Source: Ruegeria denitrificans
GTDB lineage: Bacteria > Pseudomonadota > Alphaproteobacteria > Rhodobacterales > Rhodobacteraceae
DNA length: 64,000 bases
NCBI RefSeq assembly: GCF_001458295.1
Contig: NZ_CYUD01000001.1
Location: 518,880 to 582,879, forward strand
Direction: 5' to 3'
The position numbers and the translations under genes were made by a program. Below the pieces are notes generated by a model. That model was given only the letters and a program-made list of their open reading frames with translations. It made no database searches and was not told where the DNA came from. Of the stretch, positions 18,087 to 27,164 are shown one piece after another. How positions within the stretch are numbered: the stretch's first letter is position 1; each line of letters begins with the position of its first letter.

Positions 18087-18875
18087 ATGTTTGAAACGAT
18101 CTCGGTAGCCACGGATGCGCGTGGGGTTGCGACTTTGACGCTCGATCGGGCGGAAAAGCACAACGCGATGTCGGCGCAGATGATTTCCGAACTGACGCAA
18201 GTGGCCGCGCAACTGGGTGCTGATGACACGGTGCGCGTGGTGGTTCTGACCGGGAAAGGCAAGAGTTTCTGCGCAGGCGGTGATCTGGGCTGGATGCAGG
18301 ACCAGATGGCCGCCGATCCAGAAACGCGATTTACCGAGGCGCGTAAGCTGGCCGAGATGCTGCAAGCGTTGAACACGATGCCCCGTCCGCTGATCGGCGC
18401 GATTCAGGGCAACACCTTTGGTGGCGGCGTCGGGCTGGCCGCCGTTTGCGATGTGGCCGTTGGAGTGAATGGCCTAAAGATGGGCCTGACCGAGACTCGG
18501 CTGGGTCTGATCCCGGCCACGATTGGCCCATATGTGATCGCCCGCATGGGCGAGGCGCGGGCAAGGCGCGTGTTCATGTCGGCCAGAATGTTCGATGCTG
18601 CCGAGGCCGTCGAGCTTGGTTTGCTGGCCCGCACTGCTCCCTCCGATGGGTTGGCCGACGCCGTTGAGGCGGAAGTCGCCCCTTATCTTATCTGCGCCCC
18701 GGGTGCTGTGGCCTCGGCCAAGGAACTGGTCAGAACACTGGGGCCTTGCATTGACGATGCGGTGATCGACCAGACGATCCGAGCGCTGGTGAATCAGTGG
18801 GAGACCGAAGAAGCCCACGAGGGAATCGACGCGTTCTTCGATAAACGAAAACCCGATTGGGTAGCAAATTCCTGA
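18087..18875 (+). CDS. liuC: Enoyl-CoA hydratase, probable methylglutaconyl-CoA hydratase
   Basis: Crotonase-family enzyme of 262 residues. Expected reaction: hydration of 3-methylglutaconyl-CoA to HMG-CoA, the step between MCC and HMG-CoA lyase; the neighbouring genes leave exactly this gap. Sequence signs: DRAEKHNAMSAQM, GKGKSFCAGGDLGWM (first oxyanion-hole strand), GNTFGGGVGLAAVCD (second oxyanion hole) and ETRLGLIPATIGPYV, where the Glu corresponds to a catalytic position of the family. It is the last gene of the cluster. General crotonases look alike, so the specificity rests on context. Confidence 0.88.
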   Translation: MFETISVATDARGVATLTLDRAEKHNAMSAQMISELTQVAAQLGADDTVRVVVLTGKGKSFCAGGDLGWMQDQMAADPETRFTEARKLAEMLQALNTMPRPLIGAIQGNTFGGGVGLAAVCDVAVGVNGLKMGLTETRLGLIPATIGPYVIARMGEARARRVFMSARMFDAAEAVELGLLARTAPSDGLADAVEAEVAPYLICAPGAVASAKELVRTLGPCIDDAVIDQTIRALVNQWETEEAHEGIDAFFDKRKPDWVANS

Positions 18876-18908
18876 CTTCTAAAGACAATTGTAAAAACCT
18901 AGCATCAT

Positions 18909-18927
18909 CACTCTCATAGGGAGAGTG
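18909..18927 (+). promoter_or_regulatory. Stem-loop overlapping the ribosome-binding site of the next gene
   Basis: CACTCTC (18909-18915) pairs perfectly with GAGAGTG (18921-18927) around a five-base loop, ending two bases before ATG 18930. The likely Shine-Dalgarno AGGGAGAG sits in the loop and 3' arm, so the hairpin could limit translation. No known riboswitch or RNA-thermometer class is recognised. Confidence 0.35.
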
Positions 18928-18929
18928 CC

Positions 18930-19961
18930 ATGCCAACGCGTTTACTAAAAACCGCATTTCGAATTTCTGTTGCCCTAAATCGTACAGTTCTAACGACGCT
19001 CATATGCCTCAATATTTGTGCTGCAGGGGCACTTTGGATTATGCCGGATTCCGGACAGGCAACCATGTCCGCTACATCGATGATATTCGTCTCGTTTTTC
19101 TTGGCGTTTGTACCAGTAATTGTTTTTTGCCTCGCGGTGTTTTCGATCGGTGTCGCGCTTCGCGGATTTAAATTGGCGCTACCGGCTAGCCTTGTTTTCT
19201 GGACCCTGTTCGGATGGGCTTTACTGGGTCGCATTGGAGGCTTTCTCGATGCCTTGACTGCTGTCGCTATCGGCGCGCTTGCAGGTCTGGTATTCTGGCT
19301 GTTGTTGGCGGGTGTCAAACATTCTTCGGATGTAGGCGGCCCAAAGTTTCTTACCGGTTCGCGATTGGACCGCCTAATCTCAGCGGCGTTTGTCGTGGCC
19401 GGAGTGTTCTTCCTCGGTAAAGGCATGGCTGACCGGATTGAAACACTCTTTTTTTCCGAGGACATTGCGGCCCCCGCTTTTCAGGATGAGTACTTCCGCC
19501 CATTGACCACAGGAGAGCGAAGGGCCGCGCAGCAATTTCCAACGATTGACGCTTGCGTGCGACCGGGCCTGGCAGACGGAACTCTGCCTGAACTCGATTG
19601 GTCACTAATTCACAACTCTCACGAAGCCAAAATCTGTGTCTTTCGTGTATTGCAGCTTTCTAAAAATGTAGATGAGGCGGCGGACTGGCTTGCTCTGCAA
19701 GGATTAAGGGTAAGCCGGGAAAACGTAGACGGATCGCCTCGAAAACTCCCCAAGGGCAGGGAGGGCGATTATTATATCCACGCAGGACGTACTATTCGCC
19801 GGTCTGTGGGTGCCTCTTATGCTTACACGCCGCTGTACCAGGCCAGGACACCACTTGGGCAGTTATTTTCTTTAATGGCCTATGGCATGACTTTTTATGT
19901 CTACTACAAAGCAGGTGAGACACGACCTTACGCCGTCTCGATCAGTTCCAGCACGGTTTGA
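18930..19961 (+). CDS. Membrane protein of unknown function
   Basis: A 343-residue protein with about five hydrophobic segments in the first half (near residues 15-37, 48-75, 80-100, 103-127 and 149-167) and a soluble C-terminal half of about 170 residues (from EDIAAPAFQDEYF). That half contains a conserved-looking DACVRPGLADG and a KICVFRVLQ segment with two Cys residues. Base composition is lower in GC than the flanking liu and nuo operons. I do not recognise the family. It lies between two metabolic operons without evident links to either. Confidence 0.7.
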   Translation: MPTRLLKTAFRISVALNRTVLTTLICLNICAAGALWIMPDSGQATMSATSMIFVSFFLAFVPVIVFCLAVFSIGVALRGFKLALPASLVFWTLFGWALLGRIGGFLDALTAVAIGALAGLVFWLLLAGVKHSSDVGGPKFLTGSRLDRLISAAFVVAGVFFLGKGMADRIETLFFSEDIAAPAFQDEYFRPLTTGERRAAQQFPTIDACVRPGLADGTLPELDWSLIHNSHEAKICVFRVLQLSKNVDEAADWLALQGLRVSRENVDGSPRKLPKGREGDYYIHAGRTIRRSVGASYAYTPLYQARTPLGQLFSLMAYGMTFYVYYKAGETRPYAVSISSSTV

Positions 19962-20018
19962 AACGCTGAATCTCAAAGATAAATCAAAAATGAACATTTT
20001 TTGAAGGGTTGGTTGCCG

Positions 20019-20047
20019 TTGACCCTCTGACCCCGCGCGGATAGAGA
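20019..20047 (+). promoter_or_regulatory. Candidate sigma-70-type promoter of the nuo operon
   Basis: TTGACC (20019-20024) and TAGAGA (20042-20047) are separated by 17 bases, about 65 bases before the nuoA start. The -35 box is close to consensus and the -10 only partly so. The 150-base gap 19962-20111 contains no gene and must hold the start of this 17-kb operon. Confidence 0.35.
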
Positions 20048-20111
20048 ATGTCCAGTCAACACGCCAATTGACGGCGCCCCCTGACTGGGTTGCGCAGGAA
20101 AGGAGCTATTC

Positions 20112-20477
20112 GTGGAAGACCTGCTACGGGAGTATCTCCCGATTCTGGTGTTTCTGGCCGTTGCTGTCGGCCTTGGAATCGTCTTGATTCTGGCGGCTGT
20201 GGTTCTGGCAGTCCGTAACCCCGACCCTGAAAAGGTCAGCGCATATGAATGCGGCTTTAACGCCTTTGACGATGCGCGGATGAAATTCGACGTCCGATTC
20301 TATCTGGTCTCGATTCTTTTCATCATCTTCGATCTCGAAATTGCGTTCCTGTTCCCGTGGGCCGTGGGCTTTAAGGACATCAGCGATGTGGGGTTCTGGT
20401 CGATGATGGTGTTTCTGGGTGTTCTGACCATCGGCTTTGCCTATGAATGGAAAAAGGGAGCCTTGGAATGGGAGTGA
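20112..20477 (+). CDS. nuoA: NADH-quinone oxidoreductase subunit A
   Basis: Small membrane subunit (121 residues, three transmembrane helices near 10-32, 63-83 and 92-112) of respiratory complex I, near the quinone-access region. Signatures are [22 protein letters not shown], containing the loop Cys of the family, and the acidic [13 protein letters not shown] helix. It starts with GTG at 20112 after AGGAAAGGAG, and its last bases overlap nuoB. Confidence 0.96.
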   Translation: MEDLLREYLPILVFLAVAVGLGIVLILAAVVLAVRNPDPEKVSAYECGFNAFDDARMKFDVRFYLVSILFIIFDLEIAFLFPWAVGFKDISDVGFWSMMVFLGVLTIGFAYEWKKGALEWE

Positions 20478-21001
20478 TGACGGGTGCAAACACTGCTGGT
20501 GTCGACAAAGAAGTCGCCACGCAGGCCCTTAACGCCGAGTTGCAGGACAAAGGCTTCCTGCTAACCTCGACAGAAGACATTATCAATTGGGCGCGCACCG
20601 GATCGCTGCACTGGATGACCTTCGGTCTGGCCTGTTGCGCGGTCGAAATGATGCACACCTCGATGCCGCGCTATGATGCCGAGCGGTTTGGGATTGCTCC
20701 GCGTGCCTCTCCACGTCAGTCGGACGTGATGATCGTGGCTGGAACGCTGACCAACAAGATGGCCCCGGCGCTGCGCAAGGTTTATGACCAGATGCCTGAG
20801 CCGCGCTATGTGATCTCGATGGGCTCCTGCGCGAATGGCGGTGGGTACTATCACTATTCCTATTCTGTCGTGCGTGGCTGCGACCGTGTGGTTCCAGTGG
20901 ACATCTACGTGCCTGGCTGCCCTCCGACTGCTGAGGCATTGCTGTACGGCTTGATGCAGCTGCAACGCAAAATCCGCCGCACCGGCACCATCGTACGCTG
21001 A
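20468..21001 (+). CDS. nuoB: NADH-quinone oxidoreductase subunit B
   Basis: Carries the terminal iron-sulfur cluster N2, next to the quinone site. Ligands are the tandem Cys pair in [10 protein letters not shown] plus the Cys of GSCANGGG and of VPGCPP. The start is taken at ATG 20468 (AGGGAG seven bases before), overlapping nuoA by ten bases; ATG 20477 is an alternative. 177 residues, normal length. Confidence 0.96.
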   Translation: MGVMTGANTAGVDKEVATQALNAELQDKGFLLTSTEDIINWARTGSLHWMTFGLACCAVEMMHTSMPRYDAERFGIAPRASPRQSDVMIVAGTLTNKMAPALRKVYDQMPEPRYVISMGSCANGGGYYHYSYSVVRGCDRVVPVDIYVPGCPPTAEALLYGLMQLQRKIRRTGTIVR

Positions 21002-21012
21002 GGAGAGGGTAG

Positions 21013-21612
21013 ATGAGCGAAGCACTCAAAGAACTCGGCGCGCAGCTTGAACTGAAACGGGCCGATTGCGTTCTGTCTTGGGATGTAACCCATGGCGAAC
21101 TGAACGTGGATGTCGCGCCATCGAACCTAGTGGAATTTGTGGAGTTCCTGAAATCCGACCGGAATTGCCAGTTCTCGTCGCTGGTTGACATTACCGGCGT
21201 GGACTACCCGGAACGGGCCAAGCGGTTCGACGTGGTGTATCACTTCTTGTCGATGTACCGGAACCAGCGCATCCGCCTGCGGGTTTCGATCCGCGAGGAA
21301 GACATGGTGCCCTCGATCGTTGACGTTCACCCCTCGGCCAACTGGTTCGAGCGTGAGGTGTTCGACATGTTCGGCATCCTGTTCACGGGTCATCCGGACT
21401 TACGCCGTATCCTGACCGACTATGGATTCCGCGGCCATCCGCTGCGTAAGGATTTCCCGACCACGGGCTATACCGAGGTACGCTATGACGAGGCGCAAAA
21501 GCGCGTTGTCTACGAACCAGTCAGTCTGGTGCAGGAATATCGGCAGTTCGATTTCATGTCCCCTTGGGAGGGCGCGAACTACATTCTGCCTGGGGATGAG
21601 AAACAGGAGTAG
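21013..21612 (+). CDS. nuoC: NADH-quinone oxidoreductase subunit C
   Basis: The 30-kDa subunit of the peripheral arm, 199 residues. It contains the family signature ERE(V)FDMFGI followed by [24 protein letters not shown] and ends with [12 protein letters not shown]. It is separate from nuoD here (fused in E. coli). It follows nuoB by 11 bases. Confidence 0.96.
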   Translation: MSEALKELGAQLELKRADCVLSWDVTHGELNVDVAPSNLVEFVEFLKSDRNCQFSSLVDITGVDYPERAKRFDVVYHFLSMYRNQRIRLRVSIREEDMVPSIVDVHPSANWFEREVFDMFGILFTGHPDLRRILTDYGFRGHPLRKDFPTTGYTEVRYDEAQKRVVYEPVSLVQEYRQFDFMSPWEGANYILPGDEKQE

Positions 21613-21617
21613 CCATC

Positions 21618-21794
21618 ATGTTTGAGTTCCTGATCTGGATCATTCTGGTGGTGGCAACGGTCGTACCGATGCTGAAACTGCTGCCGCATTTCGGGATCAA
21701 CAAGAACTGGGCGTTTGCATGCATCATCTCCCCGGCTGTGATTGTCCTGCTGTGGATGATGGCGATGAAACTGCAAGAGATGGAGCGCCGCTGA
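21618..21794 (+). CDS. Small membrane protein between nuoC and nuoD
   Basis: A 58-residue protein with two predicted helices (FLIWIILVVATVVPML near 4-19 and FACIISPAVIVLLWMMAM near 32-49) and a charged tail (KLQEMERR). It starts five bases after the nuoC stop and the next gene follows four bases after its end, so it is almost certainly translated with the complex I subunits. No family is recognised. Rhodobacter nuo operons are known to contain such extra reading frames; this may be an assembly factor or supernumerary subunit. Confidence 0.7.
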   Translation: MFEFLIWIILVVATVVPMLKLLPHFGINKNWAFACIISPAVIVLLWMMAMKLQEMERR

Positions 21795-21798
21795 CTTG

Positions 21799-21918
21799 AT
21801 GGGCGAACTGATCATATTGGGCGCATTGGGCGTCTTGCTTGCAGGGGCTGCTGCCAAAGCGGCCGAAGCTGAAAAGGTCCGGGTCCGGGCCGAAGCAAAG
21901 AAGAAACGAGGGCGTTGA
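21799..21918 (+). CDS. Very small membrane-anchored protein before nuoD
   Basis: A 39-residue reading frame: one N-terminal hydrophobic helix ([19 protein letters not shown]) and a strongly basic tail ending KKKRGR. Its TGA overlaps the nuoD ATG (TGATG at 21916-21920), the arrangement used for coupled translation. Position and coupling, rather than sequence similarity, support it. Confidence 0.6.
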   Translation: MGELIILGALGVLLAGAAAKAAEAEKVRVRAEAKKKRGR

Positions 21919-23141
21919 TGGACGGCTCAAGATACGATGACGGCAGCACGGATGCGCTGAGCGGAGAACAGAAGATCCGCAACTTCAACATTAATTTCGG
22001 ACCGCAACACCCTGCGGCACATGGAGTTTTGCGTCTTGTGCTTGAACTGGACGGTGAGATCGTCGAGCGCTGCGATCCGCATATCGGCCTGCTGCACCGT
22101 GGTACCGAAAAGCTGATGGAAAGCCGGACGTATCTGCAGAACCTGCCGTATTTCGACCGGCTGGATTATGTGGCGCCGATGAACCAGGAACATGCCTGGT
22201 GTCTGGCCATCGAAAAGCTGACTGGGGTCGAAGTGCCGCGTCGTGGTTCGCTGATCCGGGTTCTGTATTCCGAGATTGGGCGCATCCTGAACCACCTGCT
22301 GAACGTGACCACGCAGGCGATGGATGTTGGCGCGCTGACCCCACCGCTCTGGGGCTTCGAGGAACGCGAAAAGCTGATGGTGTTCTATGAGCGTGCCTGT
22401 GGCGCGCGCCTGCACGCCGCCTATTTCCGCCCCGGGGGCGTGCATCAGGACCTGCCACCCGAACTGTTGGACGATATCGAGTCCTGGAGCCACGAATTTC
22501 CCGCCGTTCTCGATGACATCGACGGTCTGCTGACCGAAAACCGCATCTTCAAACAGCGCAACGCTGATATTGGTGTGGTGACCGAGGACGATATCCAGAA
22601 ATACGGCTTCTCGGGCGTGATGGTGCGCGGGTCTGGTCTGGCCTGGGACCTGCGTCGTGCGCAGCCCTATGAATGCTATGACGAGTTTGAATTCCAGATT
22701 CCCGTCGGCAAAAACGGCGACTGCTATGACCGCTACCTCGTCCGTATGGAAGAGATGCGCCAATCGTTGTCGATCATTCAGCAGGCCATCGCCAAAATCC
22801 GCGACTGCCCCGGAGATGTTCTTGCACGAGGCAAGATCACCCCGCCGAAACGCTCGGACATGAAGACCTCGATGGAAAGCCTGATCCATCACTTCAAGCT
22901 TTACACCGAAGGCTTCCACGTCCCGGCAGGCGAGGTCTACGCCGCCGTCGAAGCCCCAAAGGGTGAATTTGGCGTCTATCTGGTCGCCGATGGCACCAAC
23001 AAACCCTACCGCGCCAAACTGCGCGCGCCGGGTTTCCTGCACCTGCAAGCCATGGACCACGTCGCCGGAGGGCACCAACTGGCCGACGTCGCCGCCATCA
23101 TCGGTACCATGGACGTCGTATTTGGAGAGATTGACCGCTAA
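21918..23141 (+). CDS. nuoD: NADH-quinone oxidoreductase subunit D
   Basis: The 49-kDa subunit forming the quinone-binding cavity with NuoB, derived from NiFe-hydrogenase large subunits. 407 residues. Signatures: [21 protein letters not shown] (with the conserved His residues at the quinone site), [14 protein letters not shown], and the C-terminal [12 protein letters not shown] 21918 overlaps the preceding small gene; the stop overlaps nuoE (TAATG). Confidence 0.97.
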   Translation: MDGSRYDDGSTDALSGEQKIRNFNINFGPQHPAAHGVLRLVLELDGEIVERCDPHIGLLHRGTEKLMESRTYLQNLPYFDRLDYVAPMNQEHAWCLAIEKLTGVEVPRRGSLIRVLYSEIGRILNHLLNVTTQAMDVGALTPPLWGFEEREKLMVFYERACGARLHAAYFRPGGVHQDLPPELLDDIESWSHEFPAVLDDIDGLLTENRIFKQRNADIGVVTEDDIQKYGFSGVMVRGSGLAWDLRRAQPYECYDEFEFQIPVGKNGDCYDRYLVRMEEMRQSLSIIQQAIAKIRDCPGDVLARGKITPPKRSDMKTSMESLIHHFKLYTEGFHVPAGEVYAAVEAPKGEFGVYLVADGTNKPYRAKLRAPGFLHLQAMDHVAGGHQLADVAAIIGTMDVVFGEIDR

Positions 23142-24274
23142 TGCTCCGCCGTCTTCATCCCGAACAACCCGAAAGCTTTGCCTTCACCGCTGCCAACCAG
23201 CAATGGGTCAAAGCGCAGATCACCAAATACCCCGAGGGGCGTCAGGCAAGCGCGGTTATTCCGCTTCTATGGCGCGCGCAGGAGCAGGAGGGCTGGCTGA
23301 GCCGTCCGGCGATTGAGGCGGTGGCTGATTTGCTGGGCATGGCCTATATCCGCGTGCTCGAAGTTGCGTCTTTCTACTTCATGTTCCAGCTGCAACCGGT
23401 TGGATCAGTGGCGCATATTCAGGTCTGCGGCACGACCTCCTGCATGATCTGCGGGGCGGAGGACCTGATTGCGGTCTGCAAGGAAAAGATCGCGGCCAAG
23501 CCACATGAACTGTCGGCAGATGGCAAGCTGAGCTGGGAAGAGGTGGAATGCCTTGGCTCCTGCACCAATGCGCCGATGGCGCAGATCGGCAAGGACTACT
23601 ACGAAGACCTGACCGCAGAGAGCTTTGGCAAGATCCTCGATGATCTGGCGGCTGGCAAGGTTCCGACACCCGGTCCGCAGAACGGGCGCTATGCCGCAGA
23701 ACCGCTCAAAGGACTGTCCAGCCTTACTGAGCATGAGGTGGGGAAACCCGCTCAGAATGCCAGCGTCGCGTTGGCGACGGATATTGGCGATACGGTTAAG
23801 CGCATCGACGGGACCGAGGTTCCAATCCTGACGCCTTGGCTGGGCAAAGACGGCAAACAGGCGGGTGCGTCGGCGTCGGCGAAACCTCCGAAACCACCAG
23901 AAACGCCGAAACCAGCGGTGAAGCAGGCGGAAGAGGCAAAAGCCAAGCCTGCGCCTGAGCCGGCGAAGGGAGACCAGCCCAAAACCCTGACTGAGGCGCG
24001 CGGCGGGTTGCCGGATGACCTCAAGCTGCTGAAAGGTGTGGGGCCGAAGCTGGAAGAGACGCTGAACGGCCTGGGCTTTTTCCACTATGATCAGATCGCC
24101 TCGTGGACGCCCGAACAAGTGGCCTGGGTCGATGCCCGGCTGAAGTTCAAGGGCCGGATCGAGCGGGACGGCTGGATCGAACAGGCCGCCAAGCTTGCGG
24201 TGGGCGATGAAACCGAATTCGCCAAACGTGCCAAGGAAGAAGGCACGTATGATGAACAGACCGACGAAGACTAA
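23141..24274 (+). CDS. nuoE: NADH-quinone oxidoreductase subunit E with C-terminal helix-hairpin-helix-like extension
   Basis: The 24-kDa subunit holding the off-path 2Fe-2S cluster N1a, liganded by Cys residues in [10 protein letters not shown] and [10 protein letters not shown]. The thioredoxin-like core needs about 220 residues, but this protein has 377. After a Pro/Lys/Ala-rich linker (about 235-285) comes a C-terminal domain from residue 290 ([22 protein letters not shown] ... [17 protein letters not shown]). It resembles the short helix-hairpin-helix domain found fused to several alphaproteobacterial proteins. The extension's role is unknown. Start ATG 23141 overlaps the nuoD stop. Confidence 0.95.
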   Translation: MLRRLHPEQPESFAFTAANQQWVKAQITKYPEGRQASAVIPLLWRAQEQEGWLSRPAIEAVADLLGMAYIRVLEVASFYFMFQLQPVGSVAHIQVCGTTSCMICGAEDLIAVCKEKIAAKPHELSADGKLSWEEVECLGSCTNAPMAQIGKDYYEDLTAESFGKILDDLAAGKVPTPGPQNGRYAAEPLKGLSSLTEHEVGKPAQNASVALATDIGDTVKRIDGTEVPILTPWLGKDGKQAGASASAKPPKPPETPKPAVKQAEEAKAKPAPEPAKGDQPKTLTEARGGLPDDLKLLKGVGPKLEETLNGLGFFHYDQIASWTPEQVAWVDARLKFKGRIERDGWIEQAAKLAVGDETEFAKRAKEEGTYDEQTDED

Positions 24275-24535
24275 ATGACGGGTGCCCATACGGGGTATCA
24301 GGGAATGATGGACAAGGACAAAGAACTGGCCATAGCCCGCAAGGGGCGTCACATAGGCATCGTCATCGCGGTGACGATGGCGGTTTGGCTTGCCATGAAC
24401 CTGTTCATCGGACCCGCATTGGAACTGACAACGCGCCACGCGTTGTTGTTTGATCTCGCCGCTCTGGCCGGGTTCATCTATGCGGGCGTCAACATATTTC
24501 AACTCTGGCGCATGCGTCAGGATAGCCAAGGGTAA
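24275..24535 (+). CDS. DUF5337-type small membrane protein
   Basis: An 86-residue protein with two transmembrane helices (HIGIVIAVTMAVWLAMNLFI and FDLAALAGFIYAGVNIF), a charged N-terminus (DKDKELAIARKGRH) and a basic end. From memory it matches DUF5337, a family confined to Rhodobacterales. It sits between nuoE and nuoF, starting directly after the nuoE stop. A start at ATG 24305 or 24308 fits the family better than 24275. It is likely complex I-associated, but there is no functional evidence in the sequence. Confidence 0.75.
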   Translation: MTGAHTGYQGMMDKDKELAIARKGRHIGIVIAVTMAVWLAMNLFIGPALELTTRHALLFDLAALAGFIYAGVNIFQLWRMRQDSQG

Positions 24536-24542
24536 CTGAACG

Positions 24543-25841
24543 ATGCTGAAGGATCAGGACAGGATCTTTACCAACATCTACGGGATGCACGAACGCACCC
24601 TACGCGGTGCGCAGGCCCGAGGGCATTGGGACGGCACGGCTGGCCTGATCGACAAGGGGCGCGACTGGGTCATCCAGACAATGAAAGACTCAGGGCTTCG
24701 TGGTCGTGGTGGCGCGGGTTTCCCGACCGGTTTGAAATGGTCGTTCATGCCCAAGGAAAGCGACGGTCGTCCGTCGTATCTGGTGGTGAATGCGGACGAA
24801 TCCGAACCCGGCACCTGCAAAGACCGCGAGATCATGCGTCACGATCCGCATACGCTGATCGAAGGGTGCCTGATCGCGTCTTTCGCGATGAACGCGCATA
24901 CCTGTTACATCTACTTGCGTGGCGAATATATCCGCGAGCGTGAAGCGCTGCAGGCCGCGATTGACGAAGCGTACGACGCGGGTCTGTTGGGCAAGAACGC
25001 CGCTGGCTCGGGCTGGGATTTTGATCTGTTCCTGCATCACGGGGCCGGGGCGTATATCTGCGGTGAGGAAACGGCTCTGATCGAAAGCCTTGAGGGCAAA
25101 AAGGGTATGCCGCGGATGAAACCTCCGTTCCCGGCGGGGGCGGGGCTTTATGGTTGCCCGACCACAGTGAATAACGTGGAATCCATCGCTGTTGTGCCGA
25201 CCATATTGCGCCGGGGTGCCGACTGGTTCGCGGGCTTTGGTCGTCAGAACAATGCAGGGACCAAGCTGTTTGCAATCTCGGGCCATGTGAACAACCCCTG
25301 CGTGGTCGAAGAGGCGATGTCGATCCCCTTTGAGCAACTGATCGAAACCCATTGCGGTGGCATCCGTGGCGGTTGGGGCAATCTGTTGGCTGTGATCCCG
25401 GGTGGCTCGTCTGTTCCGTGCGTGCGCGGTGAGAACATGCGCGACGCGATCATGGATTTTGATTATTTGCGCAACGATCTGGGTTCAGGTCTTGGTACGG
25501 CGGCAGTGATCGTGATGGACAAGTCCACTGACATCATCAAAGCAATCTGGCGGCTGTCGAAATTCTACAAGCACGAAAGCTGCGGTCAGTGTACGCCATG
25601 TCGTGAAGGCACCGGCTGGATGATGCGGGTGATGGATCGTCTGGTGCGCGGTGAGGCTGAGTTGGAAGAGATCGACATGCTGTTCGATGTCACCAAGCAA
25701 GTCGAAGGCCACACGATCTGCGCCCTTGGCGATGCGGCGGCCTGGCCGATCCAGGGCCTGATCCGCAACTTCCGTGAAGAAATCGAAGATCGCATCAAGG
25801 CTCAGAAATCGGGCCGTATGGGTGCGATGGCGGCGGAGTAA
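24543..25841 (+). CDS. nuoF: NADH-quinone oxidoreductase subunit F
   Basis: The 51-kDa subunit that binds NADH and FMN and holds cluster N3. 432 residues. The FMN/NADH glycine-rich segment is [16 protein letters not shown], with a second nucleotide motif in [19 protein letters not shown]. The N3 ligands are in [15 protein letters not shown] plus the later Cys of [13 protein letters not shown]. It starts eight bases after the DUF5337 gene. Confidence 0.97.
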   Translation: MLKDQDRIFTNIYGMHERTLRGAQARGHWDGTAGLIDKGRDWVIQTMKDSGLRGRGGAGFPTGLKWSFMPKESDGRPSYLVVNADESEPGTCKDREIMRHDPHTLIEGCLIASFAMNAHTCYIYLRGEYIREREALQAAIDEAYDAGLLGKNAAGSGWDFDLFLHHGAGAYICGEETALIESLEGKKGMPRMKPPFPAGAGLYGCPTTVNNVESIAVVPTILRRGADWFAGFGRQNNAGTKLFAISGHVNNPCVVEEAMSIPFEQLIETHCGGIRGGWGNLLAVIPGGSSVPCVRGENMRDAIMDFDYLRNDLGSGLGTAAVIVMDKSTDIIKAIWRLSKFYKHESCGQCTPCREGTGWMMRVMDRLVRGEAELEEIDMLFDVTKQVEGHTICALGDAAAWPIQGLIRNFREEIEDRIKAQKSGRMGAMAAE

Positions 25842-25846
25842 TCCTG

Positions 25847-26263
25847 ATGGAAGCACTTTCAGAATACGGACACGCGGTTGCGTCAGTTGTGATCTTCACG
25901 CTGATCATTCTGCTGCTTGCTCCCTTTTCGGCGCTGGCCAAAAATGCCAAAGGGCTGGCGCCGGGGGCGACGCCGGATCAGGACTATGCGGATAAAGCTT
26001 ATCGCCTGAACCGCGCCTATCTAAACGGGACCGAGACATTGCCTGCTTATCTGACGGTCATTGTCGCGGCTATTCTCATGGCGGTTAGCCCATTTTGGGT
26101 CAACCTGTTGGCTTCGGTTGCATTGCTGGCGCGGCTGGCAATGCTGGTGGTACATATTCGTGGTATCGGCAAGCCAGCAACTGGTTTGCGCTCGGTCCTT
26201 TATGTCGTCGCCTGGGCCTGCATGGTCGTGATGGGGATCATGGCAATTGTGGCGGCGTTTTGA
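25847..26263 (+). CDS. MAPEG-family membrane protein
   Basis: 138 residues with four hydrophobic segments (near 10-32, 60-80, 83-102 and 115-137) and the MAPEG hallmark between helices 1 and 2: YRLNRAYLNGTETLPAYL, containing the RxxxNxxE-type glutathione-contact residues. MAPEG proteins include microsomal glutathione transferases and eicosanoid enzymes; bacterial members are mostly uncharacterised. It begins five bases after nuoF and is embedded in the complex I operon, so a link to respiratory-chain or oxidative stress is possible but inferred. Confidence 0.8.
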   Translation: MEALSEYGHAVASVVIFTLIILLLAPFSALAKNAKGLAPGATPDQDYADKAYRLNRAYLNGTETLPAYLTVIVAAILMAVSPFWVNLLASVALLARLAMLVVHIRGIGKPATGLRSVLYVVAWACMVVMGIMAIVAAF

Positions 26264-26286
26264 AGTTGGTTTGGGGGAAAAATCAA

Positions 26287-26658
26287 ATGTTCGGACGTAA
26301 AGATGTTGCGGTCCGTATGCCCTTGTTGGGCGGGGTCATTGCGATGTCGGTCGTTTCGGCATGCGGGGGCATCACTTCGTCTAGCGATCGCGTTTTCTTT
26401 GACGGGCAATTCTTTCGGGCCAAAGCAAAACCTGTTGATAAAAAGAAGATGCCGACCGAGTTCACCGTGGTTGTAAATGGGGTTTCAGCCTCGTTGGACG
26501 GTGCACGCGAGGCGGGGCGGTATGAGGGGACGAAATTCTGTATCAATAATTTCGGCTCTTCCAGCATCGTTTGGAAGGTCGGCCCAGATACCGAGCCACA
26601 AAACTTGCGCATCAGCGATGACAAGCTGACCTTTGCTGGAACCTGTCAAAGACCATGA
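26287..26658 (+). CDS. Putative lipoprotein within the nuo operon
   Basis: A 123-residue protein. The start at ATG 26287 gives a hydrophobic leader ending in a lipobox (SVVSAC, lipidated Cys26). The mature part contains RVFFDGQFFRAKAK and a second pair of Cys residues (KFCINNF near residue 86 and the C-terminal GTCQRP) that could form a disulfide in the periplasm. I do not recognise a named family. It is 23 bases after the MAPEG gene. Confidence 0.65.
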   Translation: MFGRKDVAVRMPLLGGVIAMSVVSACGGITSSSDRVFFDGQFFRAKAKPVDKKKMPTEFTVVVNGVSASLDGAREAGRYEGTKFCINNFGSSSIVWKVGPDTEPQNLRISDDKLTFAGTCQRP

Positions 26659-26722
26659 CACGGTTGCCTGCATATCACCGGATGACAGGGAGCATGTTAT
26701 TGCATAGCACCCCGGCTGCCGC

Positions 26723-26745
26723 TCGTCTTGGGTTTCCCAAGACGA
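26723..26745 (+). promoter_or_regulatory. Perfect stem-loop before the DUF5333 gene
   Basis: A 10-bp perfect stem (26723-26732 with 26736-26745, loop TTT) lies directly before the AAAGGA ribosome-binding site of the next gene. It has no following T-run, so it is not a typical terminator. It could be an RNA-processing or stability element dividing the nuo transcript, or it could attenuate transcription. Confidence 0.45.
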
Positions 26746-26756
26746 AAGGAATTGTC

Positions 26757-27161
26757 ATGTCCAAAGTGAATATGCTGGCGCTGCTGTCTGTGTTGGCTCT
26801 GCCAACCATCGCAGAAGCGAAACCGCCCTTGCGCGAAGTCAAAGAGATCGACAACGAACTCTATTACATCGCTATTGCAAATGAGATTTCGGAATATTGC
26901 CCCTCGATCAGCGGGCGGCGTCTGAAAGCAATCGGTGTGCTGTGGGGTTTGAAGTCGAAAGCGAACAAATTGGGGTACTCAGATAACGAAATCCGGGCCT
27001 ATGTGGATTCGGATGCCGAAAAAGACCGGATGCGCGCCAAGGGCGAGGCTTATCTGGCCCAACATGGCGTTACCTACGAAAACCCCAATTCCTTCTGCAC
27101 GCTGGGGCGGGCAGAGATTGAAAGAAACAGCGCCGTTGGCGTGTATTTGAGAGCGAACTAG
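26757..27161 (+). CDS. DUF5333-type secreted protein
   Basis: 134 residues. The start at ATG 26757 gives a signal peptide (MSKVNMLALLSVLALPTIAEA, cleavage near residue 21). The mature protein is mostly helical with PPLREVKEIDNELYYIAIANEI, a Cys at EYCPSISGRRLKAIG and another near the end (SFCTLGRAEIERNS), probably paired in the periplasm. It matches my memory of DUF5333, found beside nuoG in Rhodobacterales. Function unknown. It ends three bases before nuoG. Confidence 0.78.
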   Translation: MSKVNMLALLSVLALPTIAEAKPPLREVKEIDNELYYIAIANEISEYCPSISGRRLKAIGVLWGLKSKANKLGYSDNEIRAYVDSDAEKDRMRAKGEAYLAQHGVTYENPNSFCTLGRAEIERNSAVGVYLRAN

Positions 27162-27164
27162 ACG

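Noticed and set aside
21927..23078. 383-codon minus-strand frame opposite nuoD
   Set aside because: Mirror of nuoD with no recognisable protein features.
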